This document shows, one piece after another, positions 1 to 8,112 of a stretch of DNA of 64,000 bases. Origin of the DNA: CAVXHQ01 sp963789535 (GTDB taxonomy: Bacteria; Pseudomonadota; Alphaproteobacteria; Rhodobacterales; Rhodobacteraceae). Where the stretch lies: contig CAWBKU010000004.1 of the NCBI GenBank assembly GCA_963789535.1, positions 558,001 through 622,000 of the forward strand. Direction: 5' to 3'. The stretch's first letter is position 1. Every line of letters begins with the position of its first letter. Below the pieces are notes generated by a model, which saw only the letters and a program-made list of their open reading frames with translations, searched no databases and had not been told where the DNA came from. A program made the position numbers and the translations under genes.

Positions 1-1
1 C

Positions 2-1150
2 GCCGTCGTGATCGCGCGGCGGGGGGTCGCCGAGGGCCTGTCGATGGGGACCGACGATCCGTTGCGCGCCCTCGTGAGCGGCTGGTTTTCGGTGCAGCGC
101 GCCGTGATCCGGACGGGGGGTGCAGAAACCTGGTACGCCCTGATGCGGCAGGCCATCGCGCGCGACGACCTCGACGAAATCTACCGTCAGGGGATGCGGT
201 TCAACCCGCCCCCCGGCTATCTCACCCTCGATCTGCCCGAGGCGGAACGTCGCGCCATCGCGGCGTCCGCAGAGGCTGCGGAGTTTCCGGTCGCGGCAGC
301 CATGATCCTGCTCTCTCTGGGAGACCTCGCCGCCGTCGATGCGCTGATGGCAAGGTATCCGGCGGACGAGAGTCTGGCTTTGCTCTTCGAGGGCAAGGCG
401 ATCAATACGCTGCCCCTTGCTGGATGGACGCTGACCGACCTGCCCCGCCCCGCGGCGGAAGACCCCGAGGTCGTCACGGCCCGAAAAGACATCCTGACCG
501 TCTATCGTGCCACCCTGCGGGGGCCGCGCTTCAACTGGATCGCCATCTACCTCAACTTCAGCGGCAATTCGGCCCTTGCCGCTACGGCGGCCGAGGCCGG
601 CCTCGCCGCCCTCGACCAGAGCGGGACCGCCCCTGCTTCCGGCCTCGCCGAGGTCTGGCTCGCGCAATACGAGGTGCTTGCCGCTGCGGATCCCGATGTC
701 GGGAACGTGTTGCGCGGCTTCGGGATCACCGGCGTGCCGACTTTCACCGGCGGACGCACCGCGCACGATGCCATAGCGGCGCTGATGGCGCGGCGGACAG
801 CTGCGGATTGGCTGTCGGCGGGGGCGGCGGGCGATCCCATGGCGCCGGAAACCTTTCCCGACCGCTTCGACTGGGCGCCGCTTGCGGCCACCCTGCGCGC
901 GGTCCGCGACGGGAACGCGACCGGGCTCACCGACCCCGACCAGCGCGCCTTCGCGGCCTGGGTTCTGCTCGACGCGGGACGTATCGCCGAGGCAGAGGCG
1001 CTCGCCCTGACCATGGACCTGCCGGAGGCCCTCACGACGCTGTCCGACTTTGCCGAAGACCTCGACACCGACTGCCTCGCGGCCTTGTTCTATCCGGGCA
1101 TGGCCCTCACGACGGGTGGGATGCCGGTCTATGACGTCCCGCCCCGCTGA
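2..1150 (+). CDS. hypothetical protein, 5' end outside window
   Basis: I do not recognise this protein. The frame is open from the window edge, so the true start lies upstream; about 382 residues are visible. The sequence is rich in alanine and leucine, with regularly spaced helical stretches that resemble a TPR-like or other alpha-solenoid scaffold, and it has no obvious catalytic motif. No membrane segment is apparent in the visible part. It ends 31 nt before the next gene on the same strand (GntR regulator). It is a real gene rather than a shadow because it has a long uninterrupted frame with typical codon bias, but no function can be assigned. Confidence 0.7.
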   Translation, partial: AVVIARRGVAEGLSMGTDDPLRALVSGWFSVQRAVIRTGGAETWYALMRQAIARDDLDEIYRQGMRFNPPPGYLTLDLPEAERRAIAASAEAAEFPVAAAMILLSLGDLAAVDALMARYPADESLALLFEGKAINTLPLAGWTLTDLPRPAAEDPEVVTARKDILTVYRATLRGPRFNWIAIYLNFSGNSALAATAAEAGLAALDQSGTAPASGLAEVWLAQYEVLAAADPDVGNVLRGFGITGVPTFTGGRTAHDAIAALMARRTAADWLSAGAAGDPMAPETFPDRFDWAPLAATLRAVRDGNATGLTDPDQRAFAAWVLLDAGRIAEAEALALTMDLPEALTTLSDFAEDLDTDCLAALFYPGMALTTGGMPVYDVPPR

Positions 1151-1181
1151 GGCGACATTGCCTGACCGCACGTTCGGCCCT

Positions 1182-1979
1182 ATGAACGGACCAATCCTGC
1201 CCGGGACCGCGATGCCGTTCGAGAAGATCCACACCGAAAAGGTCGCCGCCGCCGCCGTCCGGCAGATCGAACTGCTGATCCTGCGCGGCGTCCTGCGCCC
1301 CGGCAGCCGATTGCCGGCCGAGCGGGACCTTGCCGCGCGCATGGGCGTGTCGCGTCCCTCGCTGCGCGATGCTCTCGCCGCCTTGCAGGCGCGCGGCCTG
1401 CTGACCAGCCGCGCGGGGTCCGGCGTCTATGTCGCCGACGTCCTCGGATCGGCCTTCGCGCCCGCTCTCGTCACGCTCTTTGCCAGCCATGACGAGGCCG
1501 TGTTCGACTACCTCGCGTTTCGGCGCGACATCGAGGGGCTGGCTGCCGAACGGGCGACACGCCTCGGTTCGGACACCGATCTCGGCGTCATCGAGGCGGC
1601 ATTCCGGCGGATGGCGGCGGCGCAGGACGGCAGGGGAAGTGCGGCGGAGGCGCAACTCGACGCCGACTTTCACCTGTCGATCATCGAGGCCAGCCACAAC
1701 GTCGTGATGCTGCACATGATGCGGTCGATGTACGACCTGTTGCGGGGCGGCGTATTCTATAACCGGCAGGTCATGTTCGCCCAGCGCACGACGCGCGCCG
1801 CCCTTCTCGACCAGCACCGCGCGATCAACACCGCCCTTCAGGCACGTGACGGGCCGGGGGCACGGGCCGCCATCGAGGCACATATGGATTTCATCGGGGC
1901 GGCCCTGCGCGACCGGCGCCGCGCCGAGGCCAACGAGGCCGTCGCGCGCCAGCGCCGGGAGGTCGATCCGCAACCATAG
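1182..1979 (+). CDS. FadR-subfamily GntR transcriptional regulator
   Basis: The protein has an N-terminal winged helix-turn-helix domain (motif LPAERDLAARMGVSRPSLRD, about residues 45-64) followed by an all-helical FCD ligand-binding domain with conserved Asp/His positions (for example the DADFH segment). The length of about 265 residues fits the FadR/PdhR/LldR group, which senses small organic acids. The start could also be the ATG at 1212; 1182 is the first ATG after the preceding stop. It is convergent with the ATP synthase operon. The ligand and target genes cannot be told from the sequence. Confidence 0.85.
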   Translation: MNGPILPGTAMPFEKIHTEKVAAAAVRQIELLILRGVLRPGSRLPAERDLAARMGVSRPSLRDALAALQARGLLTSRAGSGVYVADVLGSAFAPALVTLFASHDEAVFDYLAFRRDIEGLAAERATRLGSDTDLGVIEAAFRRMAAAQDGRGSAAEAQLDADFHLSIIEASHNVVMLHMMRSMYDLLRGGVFYNRQVMFAQRTTRAALLDQHRAINTALQARDGPGARAAIEAHMDFIGAALRDRRRAEANEAVARQRREVDPQP

Positions 1980-1999
1980 GCAGGAGGGGCATTCCTGCC
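1979..1999. terminator. hairpin between convergent gntR-type gene and atpF
   Basis: Perfect 7-bp inverted repeat (GGCAGGA / TCCTGCC) with a 7-nt loop. It begins at the last base of the regulator stop codon and ends a few bases before the end of the convergent atpF. There is no strong U-tract, so it may act in both directions with modest efficiency. Confidence 0.45.
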
Positions 2000-2006
2000 C
2001 GTCCCG

Positions 2007-2567
2007 CTAATGCAGCTTGGCGTCCACCGTGGCAATCGCCTCGTCGATGAGCTTGTTGCCATCGGCGGCCGTCATCTGCGCGGCGATCACATCCTGCGCT
2101 GCACCGACGGCCGCGACGATGGCCTGATCGCGCACTGCCTTCACGGCGGCCGCCTGCGCACTGGCGATCTGTTCCCCGGCGCTCGCCAGACGGCGGGCGA
2201 CCGAGACGCGGATCTCTTCCTTGGCGGTATTGGCCGCACGCACCGCCTCTTCACGCGCATTCACCACGATCCGGTCGGCCTGTTCGGCGACGTCCTTCTG
2301 CTTGCGCTCGTAGGAGGCGAGCAGCGCCTGCGCCTCTTCGCGCAGGCTGCGCGCCTCGTCGAGTTCGCCGCGGATCGTGCCGGCCCGCGCGTCCAGCATC
2401 TCGGCGACCTTGCCGGGCACTTTGAAGTAGATGAGGATCGCCACGAACAGCAGGAACGCAAGCAGCACGACGAAGTCGGTGTTCTTGAGCGATACGAAGC
2501 CGTGGCTTTCCGCGAAAGCCGGCGTTGCGGCCATGAGGGCCGCAAGCCCGAGCCAGAGGCGCATCAT
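2007..2567 (-). CDS. atpF: F0F1 ATP synthase subunit b
   Basis: Peripheral stalk subunit b of the F0 membrane sector, 186 residues. It has an N-terminal signal-like stretch (residues 1-19), a membrane helix at about 31-50 (FVVLLAFLLFVAILIYF) and a long charged helical domain that would pair with b' and reach the F1 head. It is the last gene of the atpI-B-E-b'-b operon and overlaps the stop of the b' gene by 4 nt (ATGA), which suggests coupled translation. Alphaproteobacteria typically carry two distinct b-type subunits, as here. The F1 genes are not in this window, as is usual for this group. Confidence 0.95.
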   Translation of the reverse strand: MMRLWLGLAALMAATPAFAESHGFVSLKNTDFVVLLAFLLFVAILIYFKVPGKVAEMLDARAGTIRGELDEARSLREEAQALLASYERKQKDVAEQADRIVVNAREEAVRAANTAKEEIRVSVARRLASAGEQIASAQAAAVKAVRDQAIVAAVGAAQDVIAAQMTAADGNKLIDEAIATVDAKLH

Positions 2568-3118
2568 GCCGCACCCCCGATCCGTGCGGCGACGGCGGCG
2601 TCGATCGCCTTTTGATCGACCGCGCCGCCCATCGCGCGCACCACCTCGGCGGCGGTGTCGCGGGCGACGGCGGTCACGCTCTGCACCATGTCGGCGCGGA
2701 TTTCGGCGATCGCCTTTTCGCTTTCCGCGGTGCGGGCGGCGATCTCGGCGTCGGCGCGCGACAACTCGCTGTCGAGTTCGGCCTGGATCGACGCCTTGGC
2801 CTCGGCGATGATGTCGTTGGCCTGGGTCCGCGCATCGGCCAGCGCCTTGTCATAGGCGGCCTCGGCCTCCTGGGCCCGCAGCTTCAGCTCCTCGGCGGCA
2901 CCGATGTCGTTGGTGATCGTGCCGGCCCGTTCGGCGAGGATCGCGCCGATCCGCGGCAGGGCGACCCGGCTGAGGATGAGGAACACGATGACGAGCGTCA
3001 CCACCAGCCAGAAGACCTGGTTGGGGATGAAGTCGGGGCAAAGCTGCGGCATGCCGATGGCGCCGCCTTCGGCGTTGACGCAGGCACCTGCGATCTCTTC
3101 TGCAAGTTCGGTTTCCAT
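2564..3118 (-). CDS. atpF2: F0F1 ATP synthase subunit b'
   Basis: Second peripheral stalk subunit (b'), 184 residues. A membrane helix spans about residues 33-52 (NQVFWLVVTLVIVFLILSR) and is followed by a long Ala/Glu/Lys-rich coiled-coil. It lies directly downstream of atpE and overlaps atpF by 4 nt. In photosynthetic and related alphaproteobacteria b and b' form a heterodimeric stator. The short N-terminal tail before the helix contains two cysteines (residues 13 and 27), which have no known role here. Confidence 0.95.
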   Translation of the reverse strand: METELAEEIAGACVNAEGGAIGMPQLCPDFIPNQVFWLVVTLVIVFLILSRVALPRIGAILAERAGTITNDIGAAEELKLRAQEAEAAYDKALADARTQANDIIAEAKASIQAELDSELSRADAEIAARTAESEKAIAEIRADMVQSVTAVARDTAAEVVRAMGGAVDQKAIDAAVAARIGGAA

Positions 3119-3190
3119 CGGGGCCCCACTGGACTTTGCGTCGGATGCCGGGCGACGGATGACGCCCGGCGTTCAGCGATCTGCCGGACC

Positions 3191-3430
3191 TTAGACCGCG
3201 AACATCAGCAGCAGCGCGATGAGGAACGCGAAGATGCCGAGTGCCTCGGCGAAGGCCAGACCGATGAACAGCGTGGCGGTCTGCGACGCCGCGGCGGACG
3301 GGTTGCGCAACGCACCGGCAAGGTAGTTGCCCGCGACGTGGCCGACGCCGATGGCGGCAGCGCCCGAACCGATGGCGGCCATGCCGGCGCCGATGTACTG
3401 ACCGAGGGCGGTTGCAGCTTCTACTTCCAT
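3191..3430 (-). CDS. atpE: F0F1 ATP synthase subunit c
   Basis: Proteolipid of the rotating c-ring, 79 residues in two hydrophobic hairpin helices joined by a short polar loop around residues 41-46 (LRNPSA). The proton-carrying carboxylate is Glu62 in the second helix (GLAFAEALGIFAF). The open frame runs further upstream, but the ATG at 3430 follows a good ribosome binding site (AAGGAGA) and gives the canonical length, so it was chosen. It lies 61 nt downstream of atpB. Confidence 0.96.
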   Translation of the reverse strand: MEVEAATALGQYIGAGMAAIGSGAAAIGVGHVAGNYLAGALRNPSAAASQTATLFIGLAFAEALGIFAFLIALLLMFAV

Positions 3431-3491
3431 TGTCTTTCTCCTTGGGTAAGTCCGAGGGGCGCCCGATGCTGTCGAACGGCCCGTGAAACGT

Positions 3492-4436
3492 CTAGTGGTG
3501 GGGGTGCAGCGCGTCCTTGAGGTAGACGCAGGTGAGGATCGCGAAGACATAGGCCTGGATACCGGCGACCAGCACCTCGAGGCCGTAGATCGCGGTGATC
3601 GCGAGGATCGAGACCGGCGAGATCGCGGCGATGGCGGCGAACCCGGCAAAGACCTTGATGACCGCGTGACCGGCCATGATGTTGCCGGCCAGACGGATCG
3701 AATGGCTGACCGGGCGCACGAAATACGAGATCAGCTCGATCAGCGCGATGACCGGCCGCAGGACCAGCGGCGCGTCCTTCATCCAGAACATGCCGAGGAA
3801 TGCCGCACCGTTCAGCACGAACCCGGTGATCGTGACGATGATGAACACGCCGAAACCAAGGACCGCGGTGACGGCCACGTTGCTCGTCGTCGAATAGGAC
3901 ATCGGCAGCAGGGCCAGATAGTTGGCAAACAGGATGAACAGGAACAGGGTCATGATGTAGGGAAAGAATTTCGCCCCTTCCTTGCCCGCCACGTCCTCGA
4001 CCATCTTGTAGACGAAACCGTAGATGAGCTCTGCGACCGACTGCATCCGCCCGGGGATCACCTTGCGCTGCTTGGTGCCCCAGACGAACACCAGCGCGAC
4101 GCACAGGATCGCGATGGCGAACCAGAGCGTTGCGTTGGTGATCGTGTAAAAGCTGATCGGTCCGTCGCCGAACAACGGCTTGAGCAGGAACTGGTCGAGC
4201 GGGTGGAACGCGAGGCCACCGTCGTCGCCGCCATGGTTGCTGCCCGCCCCCGCCCCGGTCGCCTCCACACCACCGGCACCCGGCGCCTCGGCGCCACCGG
4301 CATGGGGTACATCACCGCCAGCGGCATCGGGCGCGTCACCGCCAGCGGCGTCGGGCGCTTCGCCGACCGGACTCTCGACGGTCTCCGCCTGCGCGACGTC
4401 ATAGGCATCAGCGCCGATCTCGGTTTCTCCCGCCAC
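3492..4436 (-). CDS. atpB: F0F1 ATP synthase subunit a with repeat-bearing N-terminal extension
   Basis: Proton channel subunit a. The conserved part starts near residue 74 (LAFHPLDQF) and contains the membrane helices, including the essential arginine in HSIRLAGN and the C-terminal ILTCVYLKDALHPHH. The unusual part is about 74 extra residues at the N-terminus, rich in Ala, Gly, Asp and Pro, with five tandem octapeptides. The GTG at 4436 was chosen because AGAAGGA lies 8 nt upstream and the codon sits 1 nt after the atpI stop; an in-frame GTG at 4466 has no good ribosome binding site. Subunit a of relatives normally has only a short N-terminal tail. Confidence 0.9.
   Translation of the reverse strand: MAGETEIGADAYDVAQAETVESPVGEAPDAAGGDAPDAAGGDVPHAGGAEAPGAGGVEATGAGAGSNHGGDDGGLAFHPLDQFLLKPLFGDGPISFYTITNATLWFAIAILCVALVFVWGTKQRKVIPGRMQSVAELIYGFVYKMVEDVAGKEGAKFFPYIMTLFLFILFANYLALLPMSYSTTSNVAVTAVLGFGVFIIVTITGFVLNGAAFLGMFWMKDAPLVLRPVIALIELISYFVRPVSHSIRLAGNIMAGHAVIKVFAGFAAIAAISPVSILAITAIYGLEVLVAGIQAYVFAILTCVYLKDALHPHH
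4239..4358 (-). repeat. five 24-nt tandem repeats in the 5' part of atpB
   Basis: This stretch encodes residues 27-66 of subunit a (from the GTG at 4436) as five octapeptides: APDAAGGD, APDAAGGD, VPHAGGAE, APGAGGVE and ATGAGAGS. The first two units are identical as protein and nearly so as DNA, while the others drift, consistent with growth by slippage followed by divergence. Confidence 0.85.
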
Positions 4437-4437
4437 G

Positions 4438-4773
4438 TCAGACGTCCTTCTCTTGGCTTCGGCCACCCTGCAAGAGTTGCCGTCTCTGCACTTCCTGCGC
4501 CGAACGCAGCATGGTCCTCACCCCGGCGGCAAGGCCCAGAAAAACGAACAGCACCAGAAAGATAGGCAACGTCCCGAACCAGACGTCGATCCCGTATCCG
4601 ATGCCGAAACCGATCCCCAGACCGGCCACCAGCTCGATCACCATCCGCCAGGCGAGCTGGCCCTGGCTGTAGTGCTCTTCCGAATGGTCCTTTGCCGTGA
4701 CCGGCGCCTTCGCCCGGGCGATCCGCGCGTCCAGCTCTCGCAGGCGGGCGGCGTCGTCGAGGGGGTCGGACAT
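4438..4773 (-). CDS. atpI: ATP synthase assembly protein AtpI
   Basis: Small membrane protein (111 residues) that precedes the F0 genes and is thought to help c-ring assembly or Mg2+ uptake. The N-terminal half is charged and the C-terminal half has two membrane helices (about residues 45-64 and 70-88) with the glycine-rich motif GLGIGFGIGYGID typical of the AtpI/AtpZ family. It is the first gene of the operon, and its stop lies 1 nt before the preferred GTG start of atpB. Confidence 0.92.
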   Translation of the reverse strand: MSDPLDDAARLRELDARIARAKAPVTAKDHSEEHYSQGQLAWRMVIELVAGLGIGFGIGYGIDVWFGTLPIFLVLFVFLGLAAGVRTMLRSAQEVQRRQLLQGGRSQEKDV

Positions 4774-4800
4774 CGCAATGGTCCCTTCGTATCGGTTGCA

Positions 4801-4829
4801 GGGCTACTGTGGGGGGCGCGCGGAGTCAA
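4801..4829 (-). promoter_or_regulatory. candidate sigma70 promoter of the F0 operon
   Basis: On the minus strand TTGACT is followed by a 17-nt spacer and TAGCCC, placing transcription start about 20 nt before the atpI start codon. The -35 box is strong and the -10 box weak, as is common in GC-rich alphaproteobacteria. Confidence 0.45.
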
Positions 4830-4931
4830 GCGCGCTCCGCAAGGTGAGGATCGGTGTCCAACGCCTTGTTAAGATTGGAAGTTATAGATCAAAGCGACAC
4901 GCGCGGGCGTCTTGCGCAGCGGCAGCGACAT

Positions 4932-4947
4932 TCAACCGGGCGGTTGA
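4932..4947. promoter_or_regulatory. candidate ArsR-family operator
   Basis: Perfect inverted repeat TCAACCG-GG-CGGTTGA that ends 31 nt before the start of the ArsR-type gene. Position and symmetry fit an autoregulatory operator of a dimeric winged-helix repressor. Confidence 0.5.
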
Positions 4948-4978
4948 CCTTTCGCGCCCATATGCCCCAATTGCCGCC

Positions 4979-5314
4979 ATGATCGACCCGCTCGACACCA
5001 TCTTCGCCGCCCTCGCCGACCCGACGCGGCGCGCGATCCTTGCGATGTTGCTCGAGGACGACATGGCGGTGACGGACGTGGCCGAACCGTTCGAGATGTC
5101 GCTGGCCGCGATTTCCAAGCATCTGGCGGTGCTGACGGCTGCGGGCCTGATCTCTCAGGACAAGAGGGGCCGGGTGAAATGGTGCAGGATCGAGCCCGAT
5201 GCCCTGCGCGGCGCCTCTATCTGGATGCAGGGGTTCGGGCAGATGGACGCACCGGACCTCGACGACTTCGAGAGGTTTCTGATGGCGGAGGGACTGGCGC
5301 CTGCCGACGTGTGA
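4979..5314 (+). CDS. ArsR-family winged-helix regulator
   Basis: DNA-binding repressor of 111 residues. The N-terminal signature ALADPTRRAILAMLLEDD is followed by the recognition helix region MSLAAISKHLAVLTAAGLI (about residues 41-59) and a wing (QDKRGRVKWCRIEPD). The usual cysteine metal site of ArsR/SmtB is absent, so it belongs to the non-metal subgroup that often controls SRPBCC or transport genes, but no such partner lies next to it. The start at 4979 gives the family length; an upstream in-frame ATG would add unrelated sequence. A palindrome upstream suggests autoregulation. Confidence 0.88.
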   Translation: MIDPLDTIFAALADPTRRAILAMLLEDDMAVTDVAEPFEMSLAAISKHLAVLTAAGLISQDKRGRVKWCRIEPDALRGASIWMQGFGQMDAPDLDDFERFLMAEGLAPADV

Positions 5315-5335
5315 CGCGCGGCGACGAAAGACAGC

Positions 5336-5363
5336 GGCCGTCCCCGTCTGATCGGGAACGGCC
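5336..5363. terminator. hairpin between the ArsR gene and a convergent small gene
   Basis: Inverted repeat GGCCGTCCCCG / CGGGAACGGCC around a 6-nt loop, with one G-U pair in RNA. It lies between convergent genes and is likely a bidirectional terminator, though no U-run follows. Confidence 0.5.
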
Positions 5364-5375
5364 CTCGAAAACACT

Positions 5376-5453
5376 TCAGATCGTGCCGGTCACGAACCGC
5401 AGGATGGCGAGGACGATGACGACGAGGCCGACGAGATAGATGATGTTGCGCAT
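5376..5453 (-). CDS. 25-residue hydrophobic membrane peptide
   Basis: A very short gene encoding one membrane helix (MRNIIYLVGLVVIVLAILRF, then VTGTI). The ribosome binding site CTGGAG lies 6 nt upstream of the ATG. Tiny single-helix proteins of this type are widespread in Rhodobacterales; the function is unknown. The longer open frame that contains it starts far upstream without support. It is convergent with the ArsR gene. Confidence 0.6.
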   Translation of the reverse strand: MRNIIYLVGLVVIVLAILRFVTGTI

Positions 5454-5550
5454 GGGAAACTCCAGGTATTGCAGGGGCGCGCACCATCCTTGTGACGGCA
5501 GGATGCACGGACTGAGAAGCAAACTCACGGGACCGTGAAATTGTTCCGCC

Positions 5551-6468
5551 CTACCCGTCATCGCGCAGGAGCAGCACGAGGGCAAACGCCGTAAGCGCGA
5601 CCCCGACGAGGATCCATGCGGGCGGGAGCGCCTCGCCCAGCGCGGCCTGCCAGATGAGCACCCACGACGGCGTGAGGTAGGTATAGGCCATCACCTTGGC
5701 CGACGGCAGTCTCTGCGCTGCGAATTGCACCAGCACCACCGTCATCGCACTGGCACAGATCGCGACGTAGACCAGCGTGATCCAGACCACCCCCGGCAGC
5801 GCCGACCAGTCGGTCGCCCGAATGTCGCGCGCCGCCCAGAGCGTCAGGACAACACCCCCCGCGACGAGCACGCCGAGCGCCGCGACCAGTGCCGGCTCGC
5901 CCCGGTTCAGCGCCTTCAGCAGCGGCGTATAGGCCGCGTGTGCCACGCAGCCGATAAAAAAGACCGCCTCGCCGCGCCCGACCTCGAACCGCATCAGCGC
6001 CCCGGGATCGGCGCGAAAGATCACCCACAGGGCGCCCGCCGCCCCGAGGGCGAGCGCCACCCCCATCCGTCCCGTCAGCCGCTGCCCCAACCAGAGCCAG
6101 CCGAACCCCGCCGACATCAGCGGGGTAAGCGTGAACACCGCCGCCGAACTGACCGGGGTGGCCGTCTTCAGCCCTTCGAACATCGCCACGAGATAGCCAC
6201 CGAACAGCGCGCCGAGCACCAGATGCCGCCACGGCGCCCGCGCCGCGCGCCGGATCTGCGCCCCCGCATCCGGGAAACGGACGGCCACGACGCCGCCCAC
6301 CACCCCCGCCGCCAGCCAGAATCGCACTGCGTTCAGGGCCCCCGGCGCGATCTCGTTCGCGATGAGCGCGCCGAGCGAGAACGATCCCGCCACCAGCAGC
6401 GAGAACAGCAGCATCGCCAGATGCCCCGCCCCCGCCCGCGACACACCCGTAACCGCCGGCACCGGCAC
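5551..6468 (-). CDS. DMT superfamily (EamA-type) transporter
   Basis: Inner membrane protein with about ten hydrophobic helices in two EamA halves, the arrangement of drug/metabolite exporters such as RhaT and YddG relatives. The motif TPVSSAAVFTLTPLMSA at the end of the first half is typical. The GTG at 6468, 5 nt after the stop of the upstream LysR gene, was chosen as start; the ATG at 6414 is an alternative that still keeps all helices. It probably forms an operon with the LysR gene. The substrate cannot be predicted. Confidence 0.85.
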   Translation of the reverse strand: MPVPAVTGVSRAGAGHLAMLLFSLLVAGSFSLGALIANEIAPGALNAVRFWLAAGVVGGVVAVRFPDAGAQIRRAARAPWRHLVLGALFGGYLVAMFEGLKTATPVSSAAVFTLTPLMSAGFGWLWLGQRLTGRMGVALALGAAGALWVIFRADPGALMRFEVGRGEAVFFIGCVAHAAYTPLLKALNRGEPALVAALGVLVAGGVVLTLWAARDIRATDWSALPGVVWITLVYVAICASAMTVVLVQFAAQRLPSAKVMAYTYLTPSWVLIWQAALGEALPPAWILVGVALTAFALVLLLRDDG

Positions 6469-6473
6469 GGCCC

Positions 6474-7352
6474 TCAGACGGGCCAGGCCCTGGCCTGATC
6501 CTTGAGGAAGGTCAGGAAGGCCTGAACCTTCGTCGTCCGGTGCAGATCGACGTGCGTCACCAGCCAGAGCGGGGCCGCCCACTCGTCGAGAGGGGCGATG
6601 ACCTCGTGCAGGTCGCTGCGCCCCTCGGCCTCCCAGACGGGCAGGAACCCGATGCCCGCTCCGCCGTAGATCGCGTCGCGCATCGTGCGGTTGTCGTGCG
6701 TGCGATAGGCCACACGCTCGGGCGCTACGGTATTCAGAAGCCAGCGGTTGAACGGCGCGCGGCTCGTCAGCTCGTCGTGACCGACGAAGTAGTGGTCGTC
6801 AAAGTCCTCGATCCCGGCGGGCATGCCATGCACCGCGATGTAGCTGTCCGACGCGACGAGGCACATCCGCTGGGTAAAGAACGGCTGGACGACGTTGTCG
6901 GGCTGTTCGGGAACCGATCCTGCGCGGATCGCCACATGCGCCTCGCCGTATTCGAGGCGGAACAGGCGGTCGCCCGTCAGATAGCGCACGATCAGCCCGT
7001 CGTTGAGCTGCCGGAACCGCGCCAGCACCGGCGACAGCAGCGGCGACAGCCCGACCAGCGACGTGACGACCAGCTCGCCCCGCACCCCCTCGCCCTGCCC
7101 CTTGATCCGCCCGGCAAGCTGGGTGAACTGATCGTCGGTCGCCTGCGCCACCTGCAACAGGTCCGACCCCGCCTCGGTCGCGGTATAGCCGCGCGCGTGC
7201 CGTTGAAACAGGCGCACGCCAAGCCGCCCTTCCAGCGCGTCGATATGGCGGATCACGGTGGCATGGTGCACGCCCAGCACATCCGCCGCCCCGCTCACCG
7301 TGCCGAGGCGCGCCACCTGAAAGGCGGTGCGGATTTCATCCCAGTTGTCCAT
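6474..7352 (-). CDS. LysR-family transcriptional regulator
   Basis: 292 residues: an N-terminal helix-turn-helix (AFQVARLGTVSGAADVLGVH, about residues 10-29, then HHATVIRHIDALEGRLGVRLF) and a C-terminal periplasmic-binding-like effector domain. It is divergent from azoR with a 117-nt intergenic region, the usual arrangement for a LysR regulator that controls its divergent neighbour, so control of azoR is inferred. The co-transcribed DMT transporter may belong to the same response. The effector is unknown. Confidence 0.9.
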   Translation of the reverse strand: MDNWDEIRTAFQVARLGTVSGAADVLGVHHATVIRHIDALEGRLGVRLFQRHARGYTATEAGSDLLQVAQATDDQFTQLAGRIKGQGEGVRGELVVTSLVGLSPLLSPVLARFRQLNDGLIVRYLTGDRLFRLEYGEAHVAIRAGSVPEQPDNVVQPFFTQRMCLVASDSYIAVHGMPAGIEDFDDHYFVGHDELTSRAPFNRWLLNTVAPERVAYRTHDNRTMRDAIYGGAGIGFLPVWEAEGRSDLHEVIAPLDEWAAPLWLVTHVDLHRTTKVQAFLTFLKDQARAWPV

Positions 7353-7469
7353 GGGTCGACCTGTGCGTTGAGGAACAAATGCCGCGCTATTTTGGCTGTG
7401 GCGTTCGCGGATGCAAGGACTAACTACCCACCGACGGCAACGAGACCGCCCCCCTTACCAGAGGCCACC

Positions 7470-8069
7470 ATGACCAAGATTCTCCACATCGACAGCTCCG
7501 CCGACATGAACAATTCCATCACCCGCGCGCTGACTGCCCGCATCCTCGCCCGCTTCGACGGCGCCAGGGTCACGCGCCGCGACGTCGCGGCCACGCCCCT
7601 GCCGCAGATCGACGACACCTGGGTCAACGTCCGCAACACCGCCCCCGAGGCGCGCACGCCGGCGCAACTCGAAGCGTTCGCCCTGTCCGACACTCTCATC
7701 GCCGAACTGAAGGCCGCCGACGTCATCGTCATCGGCGCGCCGGTCTACAACTTTGCTATCCCCGCCTCGCTGAAGGCATGGATCGACCTGATCGCGCGCG
7801 CGGGCGAGACGTTCCGCTACACCGCCAGCGGCCCCGAGGGCCTCGTGACCGGCAAGCGGGTCATCGTGGCCTCGGCCAATGCGGGAACGCCGCCGGGCGC
7901 GGACCACGACTACAACACACGGTATCTGCGGTTCGTCCTCGGCTTCATGGGCATGACGGACGTCGAGGTCGTCTCGGCCGACCATGTGGCGGGCGACCGC
8001 GCCGCGGCCATCGCCAAGGCGAACGGCCAGATCGACGCCCTCGATCATGCGGCCATGAAAGCCGCCTGA
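7470..8069 (+). CDS. azoR: FMN-dependent NADH:quinone/azo reductase
   Basis: Cytoplasmic flavodoxin-fold enzyme, 199 residues, that uses NADH and FMN to reduce quinones and azo compounds in two-electron steps. Family motifs are the N-terminal ILHIDSSADMNNSITR phosphate-binding segment, the FMN loop APVYNFAIPASLKAWID (about residues 91-107) and AGETFRYTASGPEGL. The start at 7470 matches the family N-terminus; the long frame extending upstream is antisense to the LysR gene. It is probably controlled by that divergent regulator. Confidence 0.92.
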   Translation: MTKILHIDSSADMNNSITRALTARILARFDGARVTRRDVAATPLPQIDDTWVNVRNTAPEARTPAQLEAFALSDTLIAELKAADVIVIGAPVYNFAIPASLKAWIDLIARAGETFRYTASGPEGLVTGKRVIVASANAGTPPGADHDYNTRYLRFVLGFMGMTDVEVVSADHVAGDRAAAIAKANGQIDALDHAAMKAA

Positions 8070-8077
8070 GGCCACGC

Positions 8078-8112
8078 GCGTCCCCGCCCGGCACCGGTCC
8101 GGGCGGGGACGC
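8078..8112 (+). terminator. strong hairpin after azoR
   Basis: Perfect 14-bp inverted repeat around the 7-nt loop CACCGGT, beginning 8 nt after the azoR stop. Only two T follow, so it lacks a classical U-tract, but stem strength and position fit a terminator. Confidence 0.6.
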
